Counted from the stretch's first letter, positions 32,326 to 42,035 are shown. The stretch is DNA of 64,000 bases from Nocardioides baculatus (GCF_016735675.1 NZ_JAERSG010000008.1:62001-126000); one strand, 5' to 3'. Numbers and translations are program-made. Notes: generated from the sequence alone by a model not told the origin.

Positions 32326-35295
32326 TCAGCCGGCCAGGCGGACGGCCTCCTCGATCAGCGCGCGACCCTCCTCCATCAGCCGGGCCCACTTCACGCTGTT
32401 GCCGCTGCGCTGCGCCTCGTCGGCCTGGGTGAACTTCTCCTCGGCCTGCTGCAGCAGGTCACGGATCTGGGCCTGGGTGCCACCCGGCGCCGGGGTCGTC
32501 GGCTCGGCCGTCGGGGACTCGGACGGCGACGCGGTCGGCGTCTCGGTCGGGGTCTCGGGCGACTCCGGATCGGTGCTCGACCCACCACCGGTGAGCGAGT
32601 CCTCGATGGCCGACGCGAGGCTGGTGCCGATGCCGACGTTGCCGTTGTAGGAGACCAGCACGAACCGGAGGATCGGGAAGTTCGACGCTCCGTCACGCCG
32701 GGTGTAGACCGGCTGGACGTACATGAACGAGTTGCCGATCGGCACCGTCAGGAGGTTGCCGGGCACCCGGTCGGCGTCACCGGTCGTGTACGGCAGCAGC
32801 GCCGCGCTGACGTCCTCGTTGGTGGCGAACGTGTTCGCGATCTGCAGCGGTCCGCCCGTGGGCTCGTTGGGCAGCTGCAGCACCGACACCTTGCCGTACT
32901 CGTCGCTCGTGGCGTCGCTGTTGACCGCCATGTAGGCCGCGAGGTTGTTCTCCTTGTCGCGCGGCACGTAGACCGAGGTCAGCGACCAGGTGTCGCCCTC
33001 ACCGGTGTCGGTGAACAGGCGGTAGGGCGGCTGCAGGCGGCTGTTGCGCTGCGGGTCGCTCGGCACCTCCCAGCGGCTGGAACCCTCGAACCACGCCGAC
33101 GGCGAGGTCTCGTGGTAGCGCTGGAACTGGTAGCGCTGGGCCTTGAAGAAGTCCTCGGGGTAGCGCAGGTGCTCCATCAGCGCGTCGGGGATGTCGCCCT
33201 TGGGCTGGACGACGTCGGGGAAGACCGCCTCCCACGCGTTGAGGATCGGGTCCTCCTCGTCCCACTCGTACAGGTTGACCGTGCCGTCGTAGGCGTCGAC
33301 CGTGGCCTTCACCGAGTTGCGCAGGTAGTTGATCTCGTCGGTCGGGAGGGTCTGGAAGCCGGTGTTCTCCTGGAGCGAGTCGTCGGTCATCGTCTCGAGC
33401 GACTCCCGCTGCGACAGCGGGTACTTGTCGGTGACGGTGTAGCCGTCCAGGATCCACTGGATCCGGCCGTCGACGACTGCGGGATACGGGTCGGAGTCGA
33501 CCGTCAGCCACGGAGCGACCTTCTCGACCATCTGGCGCGGATTGCGGTCGTAGAGGATCTTGGAGTTGTCGTGGACGCGGCTCGACAGCAGCAGGTTGGG
33601 CTCGCTGAACTTCACGGCGTAGAGCAGCTGCGTGAACACGTTGCCGATCGGCACGCCGGCCTTGCCGGTGTAGGTGGTGGCGACGTCCTCCTCGCTGCGG
33701 TCACCGCGCGGCAGGTCGAACTCGACGGCCTTCCCGTCCGGGTCGAGGCCGACGATGCTGTAGGACGGGCTCTGCTCGCCGAAATAGACGCGCGTCTCGT
33801 AGCCGTCGGGTCCGGCGAGCCGGGAGAGGGTGTCCTCGTCGGCCTCCGCGCCCTCCGCCCACTGGATCCCGGTCTGCTGCGAGGAGTCGTCCTCGGGGCG
33901 CTGGTTGGCGAAGGCGGCGATGACGCCGTTGCCGTGGGTGTAGGCGGTGTGCAGGTTCGACCAGTTCTGGTCGTTGGCCGCAAGGCCGCTCTGGTCCAGC
34001 TCGCGCACGCCGAGCACGACGGCGCGGTCAGTGCCGTCGATCTCGTAGCGGTCCACGTCGAGCACGTTGGGCACCGAGTAGTACGCGCGCACCTGCTGCT
34101 GCTGCTCGAAGATCTCGCTGACGATCTGCGGGTCGACGAGCGGGATGCCGCTCGTCATCCCGTCGAGCGCCTCGAGCCGGCCGTCCTCGACCACGCCGGT
34201 GCCGCTGAGGTTGCGCACGTCGATCTGGTCGAGCTGGTAGGCCGCACGCGTCGCGTCGATGTTCTCCTTGATGTAGGGACCCTCGCGGTCGGGGACGTTG
34301 GGGTTGACCCGGATCGCCTGCACGACCGACGGCACGATCAGGCCGAGGATGATCGCCGACAGCGCGAACAGGGCCACGCCGACCGACGGCAGCAGCCACG
34401 TGCGGCGCCAGATGTTGGCGAGGAAGAGCAGCGCGCACACCACGGCGATGCCGGCGAGGATCTCCTTGGCGGGCAGCACCGCCTTCGCGTCGGTGTATCC
34501 CATGCCGGTGAAGATCGATCCCGAGTTCGTGACGAGGTCGAAGCGGTCGAGCCAGTAGTCGACGGCCTTGGCGAGCACGAAGACCGCGAGGAGCGCCGAC
34601 ACCTGGATCTGGGCGGCGCTGGTGAGCCGCTCACCCGGCCGCGCCGACAGTCGTACGCCACCGAAGAGGTAGTTCACCAGGACCGAGGCCAGCAGTCCGA
34701 CGACCGCCACTGCCATCACGAAGTCGACGACGTAGTGCCAGAACGGCAGGTCGAAGACGAAGAACCCGACGTCCTTGTTGAAGTACGGGTCGGTGGTCCC
34801 GAAGTCCTGGCTGTGCCGCCACAGCGAGTAGTTGCGCCACTGCCCGGTCGCCGAGCCGCCGGCGAAGAGGCCCATGACGATCGCGGCTCCGGCGATGACC
34901 CACGTCATCCGCGGGGCGAGCAGCTCGCGGTAGCGGTCCAGCCCGTCGTCGGGCATGCCGGGCATCCCCGGCCACAGCACCGGACGGAAGCGGTAGGCCA
35001 GGGCCATCGTGACCGCCACCGTGGCGGCCATGAGGCCGGCGAAGACGAAGAACAGCCCGATGCGCGTCAGCAGCAGGGTCGTGAAGACCTCCCGGTAGCC
35101 GACGGAGTCGAACCAGAGCCGCTCGGTCCAGAACGACGCGAAGCCGCTGAGCACCATGAAGCCGAGGACCAGCACGATCGCCGTGATGACGAGCGCGCCC
35201 GGGCGGCGCGAAGCCGTGGGCGGTCGCTGGCCGGTGGGTCGCTGGGGGCCGTCGGGGCCGCTGCCGGCGCTCGGTCGGTCGAAGGGATTGCTCAT
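32326..35295 (-). CDS. UPF0182 family membrane protein
   Basis: This 989-residue protein belongs to the family of M. tuberculosis Rv3193c. Seven hydrophobic helices fill about residues 35-330. A large extracytoplasmic domain follows, with family stretches such as YTHGNGVIAAFANQRPED, IGNVFTQLLYAVKFSEPNLLLSS and SFMYVQPVYTRR. A Pro/Thr/Ser/Glu-rich low-complexity segment lies at about 895-940, before a final charged helix. The biochemical function is unknown. The start ATG overlaps the PPA1309-family stop (ATGA), so the two are coupled. Confidence 0.92.
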   Translation of the reverse strand: MSNPFDRPSAGSGPDGPQRPTGQRPPTASRRPGALVITAIVLVLGFMVLSGFASFWTERLWFDSVGYREVFTTLLLTRIGLFFVFAGLMAATVAVTMALAYRFRPVLWPGMPGMPDDGLDRYRELLAPRMTWVIAGAAIVMGLFAGGSATGQWRNYSLWRHSQDFGTTDPYFNKDVGFFVFDLPFWHYVVDFVMAVAVVGLLASVLVNYLFGGVRLSARPGERLTSAAQIQVSALLAVFVLAKAVDYWLDRFDLVTNSGSIFTGMGYTDAKAVLPAKEILAGIAVVCALLFLANIWRRTWLLPSVGVALFALSAIILGLIVPSVVQAIRVNPNVPDREGPYIKENIDATRAAYQLDQIDVRNLSGTGVVEDGRLEALDGMTSGIPLVDPQIVSEIFEQQQQVRAYYSVPNVLDVDRYEIDGTDRAVVLGVRELDQSGLAANDQNWSNLHTAYTHGNGVIAAFANQRPEDDSSQQTGIQWAEGAEADEDTLSRLAGPDGYETRVYFGEQSPSYSIVGLDPDGKAVEFDLPRGDRSEEDVATTYTGKAGVPIGNVFTQLLYAVKFSEPNLLLSSRVHDNSKILYDRNPRQMVEKVAPWLTVDSDPYPAVVDGRIQWILDGYTVTDKYPLSQRESLETMTDDSLQENTGFQTLPTDEINYLRNSVKATVDAYDGTVNLYEWDEEDPILNAWEAVFPDVVQPKGDIPDALMEHLRYPEDFFKAQRYQFQRYHETSPSAWFEGSSRWEVPSDPQRNSRLQPPYRLFTDTGEGDTWSLTSVYVPRDKENNLAAYMAVNSDATSDEYGKVSVLQLPNEPTGGPLQIANTFATNEDVSAALLPYTTGDADRVPGNLLTVPIGNSFMYVQPVYTRRDGASNFPILRFVLVSYNGNVGIGTSLASAIEDSLTGGGSSTDPESPETPTETPTASPSESPTAEPTTPAPGGTQAQIRDLLQQAEEKFTQADEAQRSGNSVKWARLMEEGRALIEEAVRLAG

Positions 35296-35876
35296 GCCTG
35301 CCCCTGCTCGGGAGTGTCGGTGAAGGTGGCGTGGAGGAGGTCGAGGAGACCGGGCACCAGCTCGGTGCCGTTGACGACCGACTGCTCGTCGTCGTGCGCG
35401 CGCAGCCGCAGGGCGCAGTACGACGCCCCGGCGCGGGTCACGCCGGCCACCATCCGCACCTCCTGGCGGTCGGGGTGCTCACGGGCGAACAGCTCGGCCG
35501 CGGTGGGGTCGTCGGGAATGTCGTCGTCGACGTCGGGCGGGAGCACCAGCCGCTCGATGACCGCCGCACAGCCGGTGACGCTCTCGGGCCAGGCGATCGT
35601 GTGCAACGCCTCCTCGAGGGCCTGACCGGGCGGGAGGCCGTCCTGCTCGATCGAGGTGAAGGAGCCGTCGTCGGCGGGACCGTCGATGGACATCGCAGCC
35701 GCCAGGGCGGGCTCCTGCGCGACGAGCGCGGCGGTGTCCACCAGCGCGTAGAGGCGGGCCGGCTGGTCCCAGCCGTCCTGGGCGACGTGCGCCTCGATCT
35801 CCAGCACGGCCGCAGCCAGTGCCGGGTCCTCCGGCAGGGCGTCCGCGCCAGAGGGGTCGGGTGCGTCGGTCGTCAT
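35292..35876 (-). CDS. PPA1309-family protein
   Basis: This acidic cytoplasmic protein of 194 residues is of a family I recognise as conserved next to the PDZ protease and UPF0182 genes in actinobacteria (PPA1309-like). It has no signal peptide or membrane segment. Conserved-looking parts are DQPARLYALVDTAALV, SFTSIEQDGLPPG, and GASYCALRLRAHDDEQSVVNG. Function unknown. It overlaps both neighbours by ATGA and sits in the middle of a three-gene unit. Confidence 0.82.
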   Translation of the reverse strand: MTTDAPDPSGADALPEDPALAAAVLEIEAHVAQDGWDQPARLYALVDTAALVAQEPALAAAMSIDGPADDGSFTSIEQDGLPPGQALEEALHTIAWPESVTGCAAVIERLVLPPDVDDDIPDDPTAAELFAREHPDRQEVRMVAGVTRAGASYCALRLRAHDDEQSVVNGTELVPGLLDLLHATFTDTPEQGQA

Positions 35877-36928
35877 GAGGCAGTGTCCTTGCAGCTCGGG
35901 AGCGGGGCATCGGGGTCGGCGACCCAGTCGGCCAGGGTCTCGACGGCGCGGTGCATCGTGGTGGCCCTGGCGAGGCGCATGTCGCCGGTGTCCACTCCCC
36001 CGATGCCGTCGCAGTTGTCGGCCGGGACCAGGAACAGCTCGGCACCGGCGTCGCGGGCGGCGGCGATCTTCTGCTGGATGCCGCCGATCGGCCCGACCTT
36101 CCCCGACGGGGTGATCGTGCCCGTGCCGGCGATGTCGGCTCCGTCGGTCAGGGAGCCGGGGGTGAGGGTGTCGTAGATGGCGAGCGACATCATCAGGCCG
36201 GCGCTCGGCCCGCCGATGCGGTCGGGGATGTTGACGCTCACCCGGTAGGGGAAGTCGAAGCCGACCCCGGGCGTGAAGCCCACCCGGTAGGCGCCGTCGT
36301 CCATCTCCTCCGGCGTGACCTCGACGGTCATCCGCTTGCCGTCGCGGCGTACGACGAACGGGACGGGCTCCCCGCGCGGCGCGCCCTCGATCGCGTCGAG
36401 GACGTCCTGCGCCTCGGTGATCTCGGTGTCGCCGACCCGGATCAGCACGTCGCGGACCTTCAGCTCGCCGTCGGCGGGCATGCCCGGGGTGACGTCGACG
36501 ATGTCGACGATCGGGTCGAGCTTCTCGCCGAGCTCGGTGAGCGCGGCCGCCACGGCGGTGTCCTGCGAGGAGACCATCGCCCCGGCGGACTCGCGGTCGT
36601 TGGACTCGTCGGTCTCCTCGGGCGCGTAGACCGAAGACTTCGGCCAGACCGCGTCGTCGTCGGAGTAGTAGGCCTTCAGCAGCTCGACGAGGTTGACCGC
36701 CTCCTCCGGGGTGCTGACGAAGACGGTCGTCATCCGCAGCTCGCCGTCGTCGTAGTAGGCCTTGTGCCCGGTGACCTGCACGGTCTCCTGGCCGTCGGCC
36801 TTCGCGAGGATGTCGACGGTGGGTCCGGGCTGGTAGATGACGTAGGGCAGCGGCACGAAGAACGTGATCCCCCACAGCACGGCCAGCAGGCTCAGTGCGA
36901 GCAGCCCCGCCCTGGTCCGCTGACTCAT
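35873..36928 (-). CDS. PDZ-containing Lon-like (S16) membrane protease, YlbL type
   Basis: This 351-residue protein has one N-terminal membrane helix (about 8-28), a PDZ domain at about 125-195 (VDVTPGMPADGELKVRDVLI), and a Lon-type Ser-Lys protease domain. The nucleophile Ser lies in GGPSAGLMMSLAIYD (near residue 240) and the Lys in SGKVGPIGGIQQK, and the domain faces outside. The start ATG 36928 has a GAGAGAG site. The homologue in M. tuberculosis is Rv3194c. Substrates are unknown. It is the first gene of a three-gene unit ending with the UPF0182 gene. Confidence 0.9.
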   Translation of the reverse strand: MSQRTRAGLLALSLLAVLWGITFFVPLPYVIYQPGPTVDILAKADGQETVQVTGHKAYYDDGELRMTTVFVSTPEEAVNLVELLKAYYSDDDAVWPKSSVYAPEETDESNDRESAGAMVSSQDTAVAAALTELGEKLDPIVDIVDVTPGMPADGELKVRDVLIRVGDTEITEAQDVLDAIEGAPRGEPVPFVVRRDGKRMTVEVTPEEMDDGAYRVGFTPGVGFDFPYRVSVNIPDRIGGPSAGLMMSLAIYDTLTPGSLTDGADIAGTGTITPSGKVGPIGGIQQKIAAARDAGAELFLVPADNCDGIGGVDTGDMRLARATTMHRAVETLADWVADPDAPLPSCKDTAS

Positions 36929-36964
36929 GGGCGCAACTCTCTCAAATGCACGCAACTGGTCGGC

Positions 36965-37201
36965 TCAGGAGGGGCCACGGGTGTGACGGGGGCGCACGGC
37001 GATGCCCGTGCTCCGGTCACGCGCCGGTGCGGACGTACGCCGCGTCCCGGCCGGGAGCTCCTTGCCGAGGGCCTTGCCCAGCCGCTCGACGGCGACGTCG
37101 CGGTCGACCTCACCGCGGCCGTCCCGACCGACCCAGGAGACCCACACCATCGCCAGGACCGTCACGACCACGGCGGGCGCGAGCCAGAGCAGGATCTCCA
37201 C
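36965..37201 (-). CDS. Small single-helix membrane protein, unknown
   Basis: This 78-residue protein has an N-terminal membrane helix (LLWLAPAVVVTVLAMVWVSW), then charged and Arg-rich cytoplasmic residues (VDRDVAVERLGKALGKELP). The start is GTG 37201, with AGG about 9 bases upstream. It fills the space between moaE and the PDZ protease on the same strand, where a small membrane protein is common. No function can be given. Confidence 0.6.
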   Translation of the reverse strand: MEILLWLAPAVVVTVLAMVWVSWVGRDGRGEVDRDVAVERLGKALGKELPAGTRRTSAPARDRSTGIAVRPRHTRGPS

Positions 37202-37243
37202 GCCGCGAGCCTAGGCGTCCGTCGTACGACACCACGGCAGGCG

Positions 37244-37681
37244 TCACGGCGTGCCGACCCACTCCTCGCTCTGGTCGTCGAAGACCTGGTGCTTCCAGAT
37301 CGGCACCTCGGACTTGAGCGTGTCGATCAGGTCGCGCGACGCCGCGAAGGCGTCGCCGCGGTGGGCAGCGGTCGTGGCGACGACCACGGCGAGGTCGCCG
37401 ATGCGCAGCTCGCCCACCCGGTGCACGGCCGCAACGCCCCGGACGTCGTGGGCGTCGGCCACCCGGCGGCAGACCTCCTCGAGGCGCTCGAGCGCGGTCG
37501 GGTGGGCGGAGTAGTCGAGGGCGGTGACGCCCTTGCCGCCGTCGTGGTCGCGCACCTGCCCGACGAACAACGTGAGCCCACCGGCCCCGTCGTCGCCGAG
37601 CGCGTCGACGACCTCGGTCACGTCGAGCGGGGTGTCGCGGATCGCGACGAGTCGTACGAGGTCGGACGGGGCATCGGTCAC
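37244..37681 (-). CDS. moaE: Molybdopterin synthase large subunit
   Basis: This 145-residue protein is the catalytic subunit that, with MoaD, converts precursor Z to molybdopterin. Motifs are FVGQVRDHDGGKGVTALDY, HRVGELRIGDLAVVV, AAHRGDAFAASR, and the C-terminal Lys region VPIWKHQVF. The start is GTG 37681, close to and divergent from the DUF2342 gene. The other moa genes are elsewhere, which is not unusual in actinobacteria. Confidence 0.93.
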   Translation of the reverse strand: MTDAPSDLVRLVAIRDTPLDVTEVVDALGDDGAGGLTLFVGQVRDHDGGKGVTALDYSAHPTALERLEEVCRRVADAHDVRGVAAVHRVGELRIGDLAVVVATTAAHRGDAFAASRDLIDTLKSEVPIWKHQVFDDQSEEWVGTP

Positions 37682-37731
37682 GCGGTGAAGTGTAGGACCG
37701 TCGGCTGGGCGCGGTGGGTACGGTTGGGCAC

Positions 37732-39048
37732 ATGGGCCCCGACGACGAGAACCCCTCCGACAACCCCTTCAAGGGCACGCCCTTCGAGCAGATCTTCTCG
37801 CAGATGGGCGGCCTCGGTGGCGCGGGCGGCGGCATGCCCGACCTCAACTCGCTGATGGCGCAGATGCAGTCGTTCTTCGCGCCGCACGACGGTCCGATCA
37901 ACTGGGAGACCGTCATCGACCTCGCCCGACGCACCGCCGCGCAGGGGCCCGACCCGACCGTGACCTCGGCGCAGTCCAGCGCGGTCGCCGACGCCGTACG
38001 CCTGGCCGACCACTGGCTCGACACCACCACCGAGTTCCCCTCCGGCGTCACCACGACGGCCGCGTGGTCGCGCGCCGAGTGGATCGTGGAGACCATCGAC
38101 GTGTGGAAGGTGCTCGTCGAGCCGATCGCCGGCTCCGCCACCGCCGCGCTGAGCCAGGCGATGCCCGAGGAGATGCGCCAGCTCGCCGGACCTCTGATCG
38201 CGATGCTCGGCCGCGCCAGCGGCGCGATGGTGGCCAACCAGGTCGGCAGCGGGCTCGGCGCCCTCGCCGGCGACGTCCTCAGCGCGTCCGACATCGGCCT
38301 CCCGCTCGGCCCGACCGGCAAGGCGGCACTCCTGCCCACCAACGTCGAGGCGTTCGCGGCGGAGGTGCCCGACGTGACGGCCGACGACGTCCTGCTCTAC
38401 CTCGCGCTGCGCGAGGCCGCCCACCAGCGGCTCTTCGCCGGCGTGCCGTGGCTGCGCGACCACCTGATCAGCGCGGTCTCGGAGTACGGCGCCGGGATGG
38501 ACTTCGACACCTCCGGGATGGAGTCCAAGCTCCGCGACATCGACGTCTCCAACCCGGCCGCGATGCAGGAGGCGCTGTCCGGCAGACTGTTCGACCCCGA
38601 GCCGTCGGCGGCCCAGAAGGCCGCCCTCGAGAAGCTCGAGGTCACCCTCGCCCTCGTGGAGGGCTGGGTCGACGAGGTCGTCAGCCAGGCCACCGCCGAG
38701 CGGATGCCCGCCGCGGCCAAGCTGCAGGAGACCGTACGACGGCGGCGTGCCGCCGGCGGCCCGGCCGAGCAGACCTTCGCCACCCTCGTCGGCCTCGAGC
38801 TGCGGCCGCGCCGGCTGCGCGACGCCTCCGTGCTGTGGGGGTCGCTCCGCACGCGCCAGGGAGCCGAGGCCCGCGACGGCGTCTGGATGTCACCGCACCT
38901 GCTCCCGACCGCCGCCGACCTCGACGACCCGCTGGGCTTCCGCGAGGACTCGGTCGACCCGGGCGCGCTCTCCGAGGACGAGTTCGATGCCGGGCTGCGC
39001 GACCTGCTCGACGGCGGCGACAGCAGCGAAGGGCCCGCCGAGCGGTGA
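37732..39048 (+). CDS. Zinc-dependent metalloprotease-like protein (DUF2342)
   Basis: This 438-residue protein is of the Rv3195-like family. A Gly-rich N-terminal segment precedes an alpha-helical metallopeptidase-like domain. The zinc-binding motif is imperfect (LREAAHQRLF, with AAH where HExxH proteases have HE), and the Glu of YGAGMDFD is further on. The start ATG 37732 lies 7 bases after TACGGT, fitting a -10 box and a leaderless message. Substrate and activity are unverified. It is followed directly by a NUDIX gene with GTGA overlap. Confidence 0.85.
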   Translation: MGPDDENPSDNPFKGTPFEQIFSQMGGLGGAGGGMPDLNSLMAQMQSFFAPHDGPINWETVIDLARRTAAQGPDPTVTSAQSSAVADAVRLADHWLDTTTEFPSGVTTTAAWSRAEWIVETIDVWKVLVEPIAGSATAALSQAMPEEMRQLAGPLIAMLGRASGAMVANQVGSGLGALAGDVLSASDIGLPLGPTGKAALLPTNVEAFAAEVPDVTADDVLLYLALREAAHQRLFAGVPWLRDHLISAVSEYGAGMDFDTSGMESKLRDIDVSNPAAMQEALSGRLFDPEPSAAQKAALEKLEVTLALVEGWVDEVVSQATAERMPAAAKLQETVRRRRAAGGPAEQTFATLVGLELRPRRLRDASVLWGSLRTRQGAEARDGVWMSPHLLPTAADLDDPLGFREDSVDPGALSEDEFDAGLRDLLDGGDSSEGPAER

Positions 39049-39596
39049 CCCTCCACGCCGACGCCCGTGCCGTGCTGGCCGGGTGGGAGCCGCCGACGCC
39101 CCGGGACGCGCAGCTCCGCGACCGCTTCGTCGCGCTCCTGGACGCCGAGCCCGACGCGATGACCCGCGCCTGCCTGCCCGACCACCTCACCGCGGGCACG
39201 ATCGTGCTTACGCCCGAGGCCGACGCGGTGCTGCTCAACCACCATCGGAAGGCGGACGGGTGGTTCGCCTTCGGTGGTCACTGCGAGCCGAGTGACACCA
39301 CCCTCGCCGGCGTCGCGCTGCGCGAGGCGCACGAGGAGTCCGGGCTCGCCGACCTCGACTTCGACCCGGTGCCGCTCGACCTCGACGAGCACGAGGTGCA
39401 CTTCTGCTCACCCGGCACGGTGGTGCACCACCTCGACGTACGGTTCCTCGCCACGGCGCCGCGCGACGCACGCCACGCCGTCAGCGAGGAGTCGCTCGAC
39501 GTGCGCTGGTGGCCGGTCGACGCGCTGCCGGAGATCTACCCCGACATGCGGCGGCTGATCGGGGATGCGGTCGCGCGACTGCGCCCGAGCGACTAG
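39045..39596 (+). CDS. NUDIX hydrolase
   Basis: This 183-residue NUDIX-fold pyrophosphatase has the NUDIX box in GGHCEPSDTTLAGVALREAH followed by EESGL. It carries one residue more than the classical spacing and Asp in place of the first Glu. The core REAHEESGL with metal-binding Glu is intact. The start is GTG, overlapping the DUF2342 stop. The substrate is unknown. It converges with a Tat-secreted protein gene: the two stops share a CTAG. Confidence 0.87.
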   Translation: MTLHADARAVLAGWEPPTPRDAQLRDRFVALLDAEPDAMTRACLPDHLTAGTIVLTPEADAVLLNHHRKADGWFAFGGHCEPSDTTLAGVALREAHEESGLADLDFDPVPLDLDEHEVHFCSPGTVVHHLDVRFLATAPRDARHAVSEESLDVRWWPVDALPEIYPDMRRLIGDAVARLRPSD

Positions 39597-40081
39597 TTGC
39601 TGGCGAGGCCCGACGGCGGGTTGTAGTGCACGCCGCCAGACCCTGGATCGGCGTCTACGTATACCGTCGTGCTCCCGTTCTGGCTCCGCTGGAACGTGAA
39701 GACAGAGCTCAGCGTCCCCGGGGGAGGTCCCGACGAGATCTGCGAGCCCGTCCGCGTGAAGGTCACCGTCCCGGCAGTCGTGTTGATCGCCGTCTGGCTC
39801 CAACCGCTGTTGGTGGCGGGGACAGTGGCAGCGGAGGTGAGGCCGGGAACGGTGAATGTGATCGTGAGATCAGTCGTCGCGGCGGTGCCGTTGTTGATCA
39901 GGTTGATCGTGGCGGTCAGGAACTGGTTGCCACCGGTCGCACGCACGACGGAGCCGTTGCTGGTCGACAGGTTGGCCCCCGACGCTGCAAACGCGGGCGC
40001 AGCACTCGCCACGGCGATCGCAGGCACGGTCCACGCGCCGGCGCGCACGACTTGACGGCGGCTCGGAGTAGTTCCGGTCAC
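39593..40081 (-). CDS. Tat-exported small beta-rich protein of unknown function
   Basis: This protein has 162 residues. The N-terminus TPSRRQVVRAGAWTVPAIAVA is a twin-arginine signal ending at AFA-ASG. The mature 125 residues are Thr/Ser/Gly-rich and strand-forming, like an Ig or DUF11-type surface domain. They contain no Cys. The start GTG 40081 has GGGGA 7 bases upstream; upstream frame continues to 40165 without a site. No neighbours suggest a role. Confidence 0.65.
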   Translation of the reverse strand: MTGTTPSRRQVVRAGAWTVPAIAVASAAPAFAASGANLSTSNGSVVRATGGNQFLTATINLINNGTAATTDLTITFTVPGLTSAATVPATNSGWSQTAINTTAGTVTFTRTGSQISSGPPPGTLSSVFTFQRSQNGSTTVYVDADPGSGGVHYNPPSGLASN

Positions 40082-40228
40082 GACGAGATCCCCACGTTGC
40101 ACAGAAGGCCGGGCCTGCTGACGCCCCCGGTCGGTCTGGACCAGATTAGGTTCTGGATCGTTCAACTACTCCGGCCTCACGGGAACCTCCGGGAGACCTT
40201 GAGGCCACCGTTGCCAGGGCGTGGAGAA

Positions 40229-40768
40229 CTACTCGGGATCGACACCCGGGGGCGGCTCGAGACGGGCCCCGGTGGAGAATCCCTCGAGGTAGCCCTTCGC
40301 CTTCTCGGCCTTCGGGTAGCGGTCGACCCAGGCCCAGAACTCGGCCGTGTGACCGGCCTCGAGCAGGTGCGCCAGCTCGTGCACCAGCACGTAGTCGACG
40401 ACCCAGCTCGGCATCTGCTGGAGCCGGTCGCTGAGCCGGATCGTCCGGTCGCCCGGCGTGCAGGAACCCCAGCGGGCGTGCTGGTTGGTCACCCAGCGCA
40501 CCGAGGCCGGAACCGCGAGCCCGCCGAGGTAGAGGTCGTTGAGGGTCGCGGCACGCGCGACCAGGTCGTCGTCGGAGCGCAGCTTGCGCCGCTCCTGCCG
40601 CTCGATCCGCTTGACCATGTCGGCGACCCACGTCGCCTCGTCGCGCTTGCTCATCGTCGCCGGGATCAGCACCACGATCCGCTCGCCGTCGCGGTAGGCC
40701 GACACGGTGCGCCGGCGGCGACGCGAACGGCGCACCTCCACCTCGGCGGTCGGCGACGACGAGCTCAT
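40229..40768 (-). CDS. YgjP-like zinc metallopeptidase (DUF45)
   Basis: This 179-residue cytoplasmic gluzincin-like protein has the metal motif VLVHELAHLLEAGHTAEFW (HExxH plus third His), preceded by RWGSCTPGDRTIRLSDRLQ, both hallmarks of the YgjP/DUF45 family. The N-terminus is Arg-rich (RRSRRRRRTVS), typical of the family in actinobacteria. The function is not established. It is transcribed away from the PHP gene on the same strand side, with a short gap. Confidence 0.88.
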   Translation of the reverse strand: MSSSSPTAEVEVRRSRRRRRTVSAYRDGERIVVLIPATMSKRDEATWVADMVKRIERQERRKLRSDDDLVARAATLNDLYLGGLAVPASVRWVTNQHARWGSCTPGDRTIRLSDRLQQMPSWVVDYVLVHELAHLLEAGHTAEFWAWVDRYPKAEKAKGYLEGFSTGARLEPPPGVDPE

Positions 40769-40820
40769 GACCCGAACCTAACCCTCGCCACCCACAGTGG
40801 ACGCGCTGACGCGCTGGGCG

Positions 40821-41858
40821 TCAGAGCCGCGCGCCGGCCCACTCCAGGAGCCGGTCGCGCTCCCAGGTCGTGACGATCCGGTCGGGGTCGATGCCCGCCT
40901 CGGTGGCCCGGGCGGCGCCGTAGTCGAGCATGTCGAGCTGGCCGGGCGCGTGGGCGTCGGAGTCGATCGAGAACAGGCAGCCGAGGTCCCGAGCGAGCTC
41001 CAGCAGCCGGGTTGGCGGGTCGCGCCGCTCGGGGCGCGAGTTGATCTCGACCGCGACCCCCTCCTCGGCACAGGCGGTGAAGACGGCCTTCGCGTCAAAC
41101 GTGCTCTGCGGCCGCACACCCCGGTTGCCCGTGACCAGCCGACCGGTGCAGTGGCCGAGGACGTTGGTGTGCGGGTTGCGCACCGCGCCGATCATCCGCT
41201 TCGTCATCGGCGCCGCGTCCATCCGGAGCTTGGAGTGGACCGACGCCACGCGGACGTCGAGGCGGCCGAGCATCTCGTCGGTCTGGTCGAGCGACCCGTC
41301 GTCGAGGATGTCGACCTCGATCCCCTTGAGGAGGGTGAAGGCGCCGCCGAGGTGCTCGTTGACGGCGTCGACGACGCCGAGCTGGCGGGTCAGCCGCTCG
41401 GCGCTGAGGCCGTTGGCCACCCGGAGCCGCGGGCTGTGGTCGGTGAGCACGAGGTAGTCGTGACCGAGCTCCATCGCGGTCATCGCCATCTCCTCCAGCG
41501 GCGACCCGCCGTCGGACCAGTCGCTGTGGGAGTGGAGGTCGCCGCGCAGCCGGGCGCGGAGCTCCTCACCGCCCGTCGCGAGCGGGCCAGCGGTCTTCTC
41601 GAGCTTGACCAGCCGCTCGGGGACCACGCCGTTGCACGCATCGGTGATCACCGCGGCGGTGCTGGGTCCGATCCCGGGGAGCTCGGTGAGCGTGCCGGCC
41701 TCGGCCCGGCTGCGTACCTCGTCCTCCGGCAGCGGCAGGATCGTGCGCGCGGCGTTGCGGAACGCCTCGATCCGCCGGCTCTCCTCGCGCTGGCGCTCCA
41801 TGAGGAACGCGATCCGGCGCAGGGTGGCGACCGGTCCCCGGGCGGTCTGGTCGCTCAC
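40821..41858 (-). CDS. PHP-domain phosphoesterase with HhH segment (PolX-like)
   Basis: This 345-residue protein has a helix-hairpin-helix region at about 50-80 (LTELPGIGPSTAAVI), followed by a PHP metallophosphoesterase domain (about 105-340). Metal motifs are DLHSHSDWSDG, VLTDHS, GIEVDIL, ASVHSK, GHCTGR, EINSRP and SIDSDAHA. It resembles the C-terminal half of PolX without the polymerase fingers, so a DNA-repair or nuclease role is likely. The start is GTG 41858, with GGAGGAG 5 bases upstream. Confidence 0.87.
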   Translation of the reverse strand: MSDQTARGPVATLRRIAFLMERQREESRRIEAFRNAARTILPLPEDEVRSRAEAGTLTELPGIGPSTAAVITDACNGVVPERLVKLEKTAGPLATGGEELRARLRGDLHSHSDWSDGGSPLEEMAMTAMELGHDYLVLTDHSPRLRVANGLSAERLTRQLGVVDAVNEHLGGAFTLLKGIEVDILDDGSLDQTDEMLGRLDVRVASVHSKLRMDAAPMTKRMIGAVRNPHTNVLGHCTGRLVTGNRGVRPQSTFDAKAVFTACAEEGVAVEINSRPERRDPPTRLLELARDLGCLFSIDSDAHAPGQLDMLDYGAARATEAGIDPDRIVTTWERDRLLEWAGARL

Positions 41859-42035
41859 TTTTTCTCCTCCACAGGCACGCTCGCGCCGTACGCGCTGGTC
41901 ACCCGCACAGTACGACGACCGCCCAGGCGTGTCGCCCACAGGGCTCTCCCCACCGCAGGCGCAGTCCTCCACGGGCGATCGAGCCCTCTGCACACCGCCT
42001 CCACAGCGTTGTCCACAGGCGTGGACGCCGCCCCG

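Noticed and set aside
32281..35625. 1114-codon plus-strand ORF opposite the UPF0182 gene
   Set aside because: Antisense shadow of a well-conserved membrane protein; it also begins next to the tRNA and has no ribosome site.
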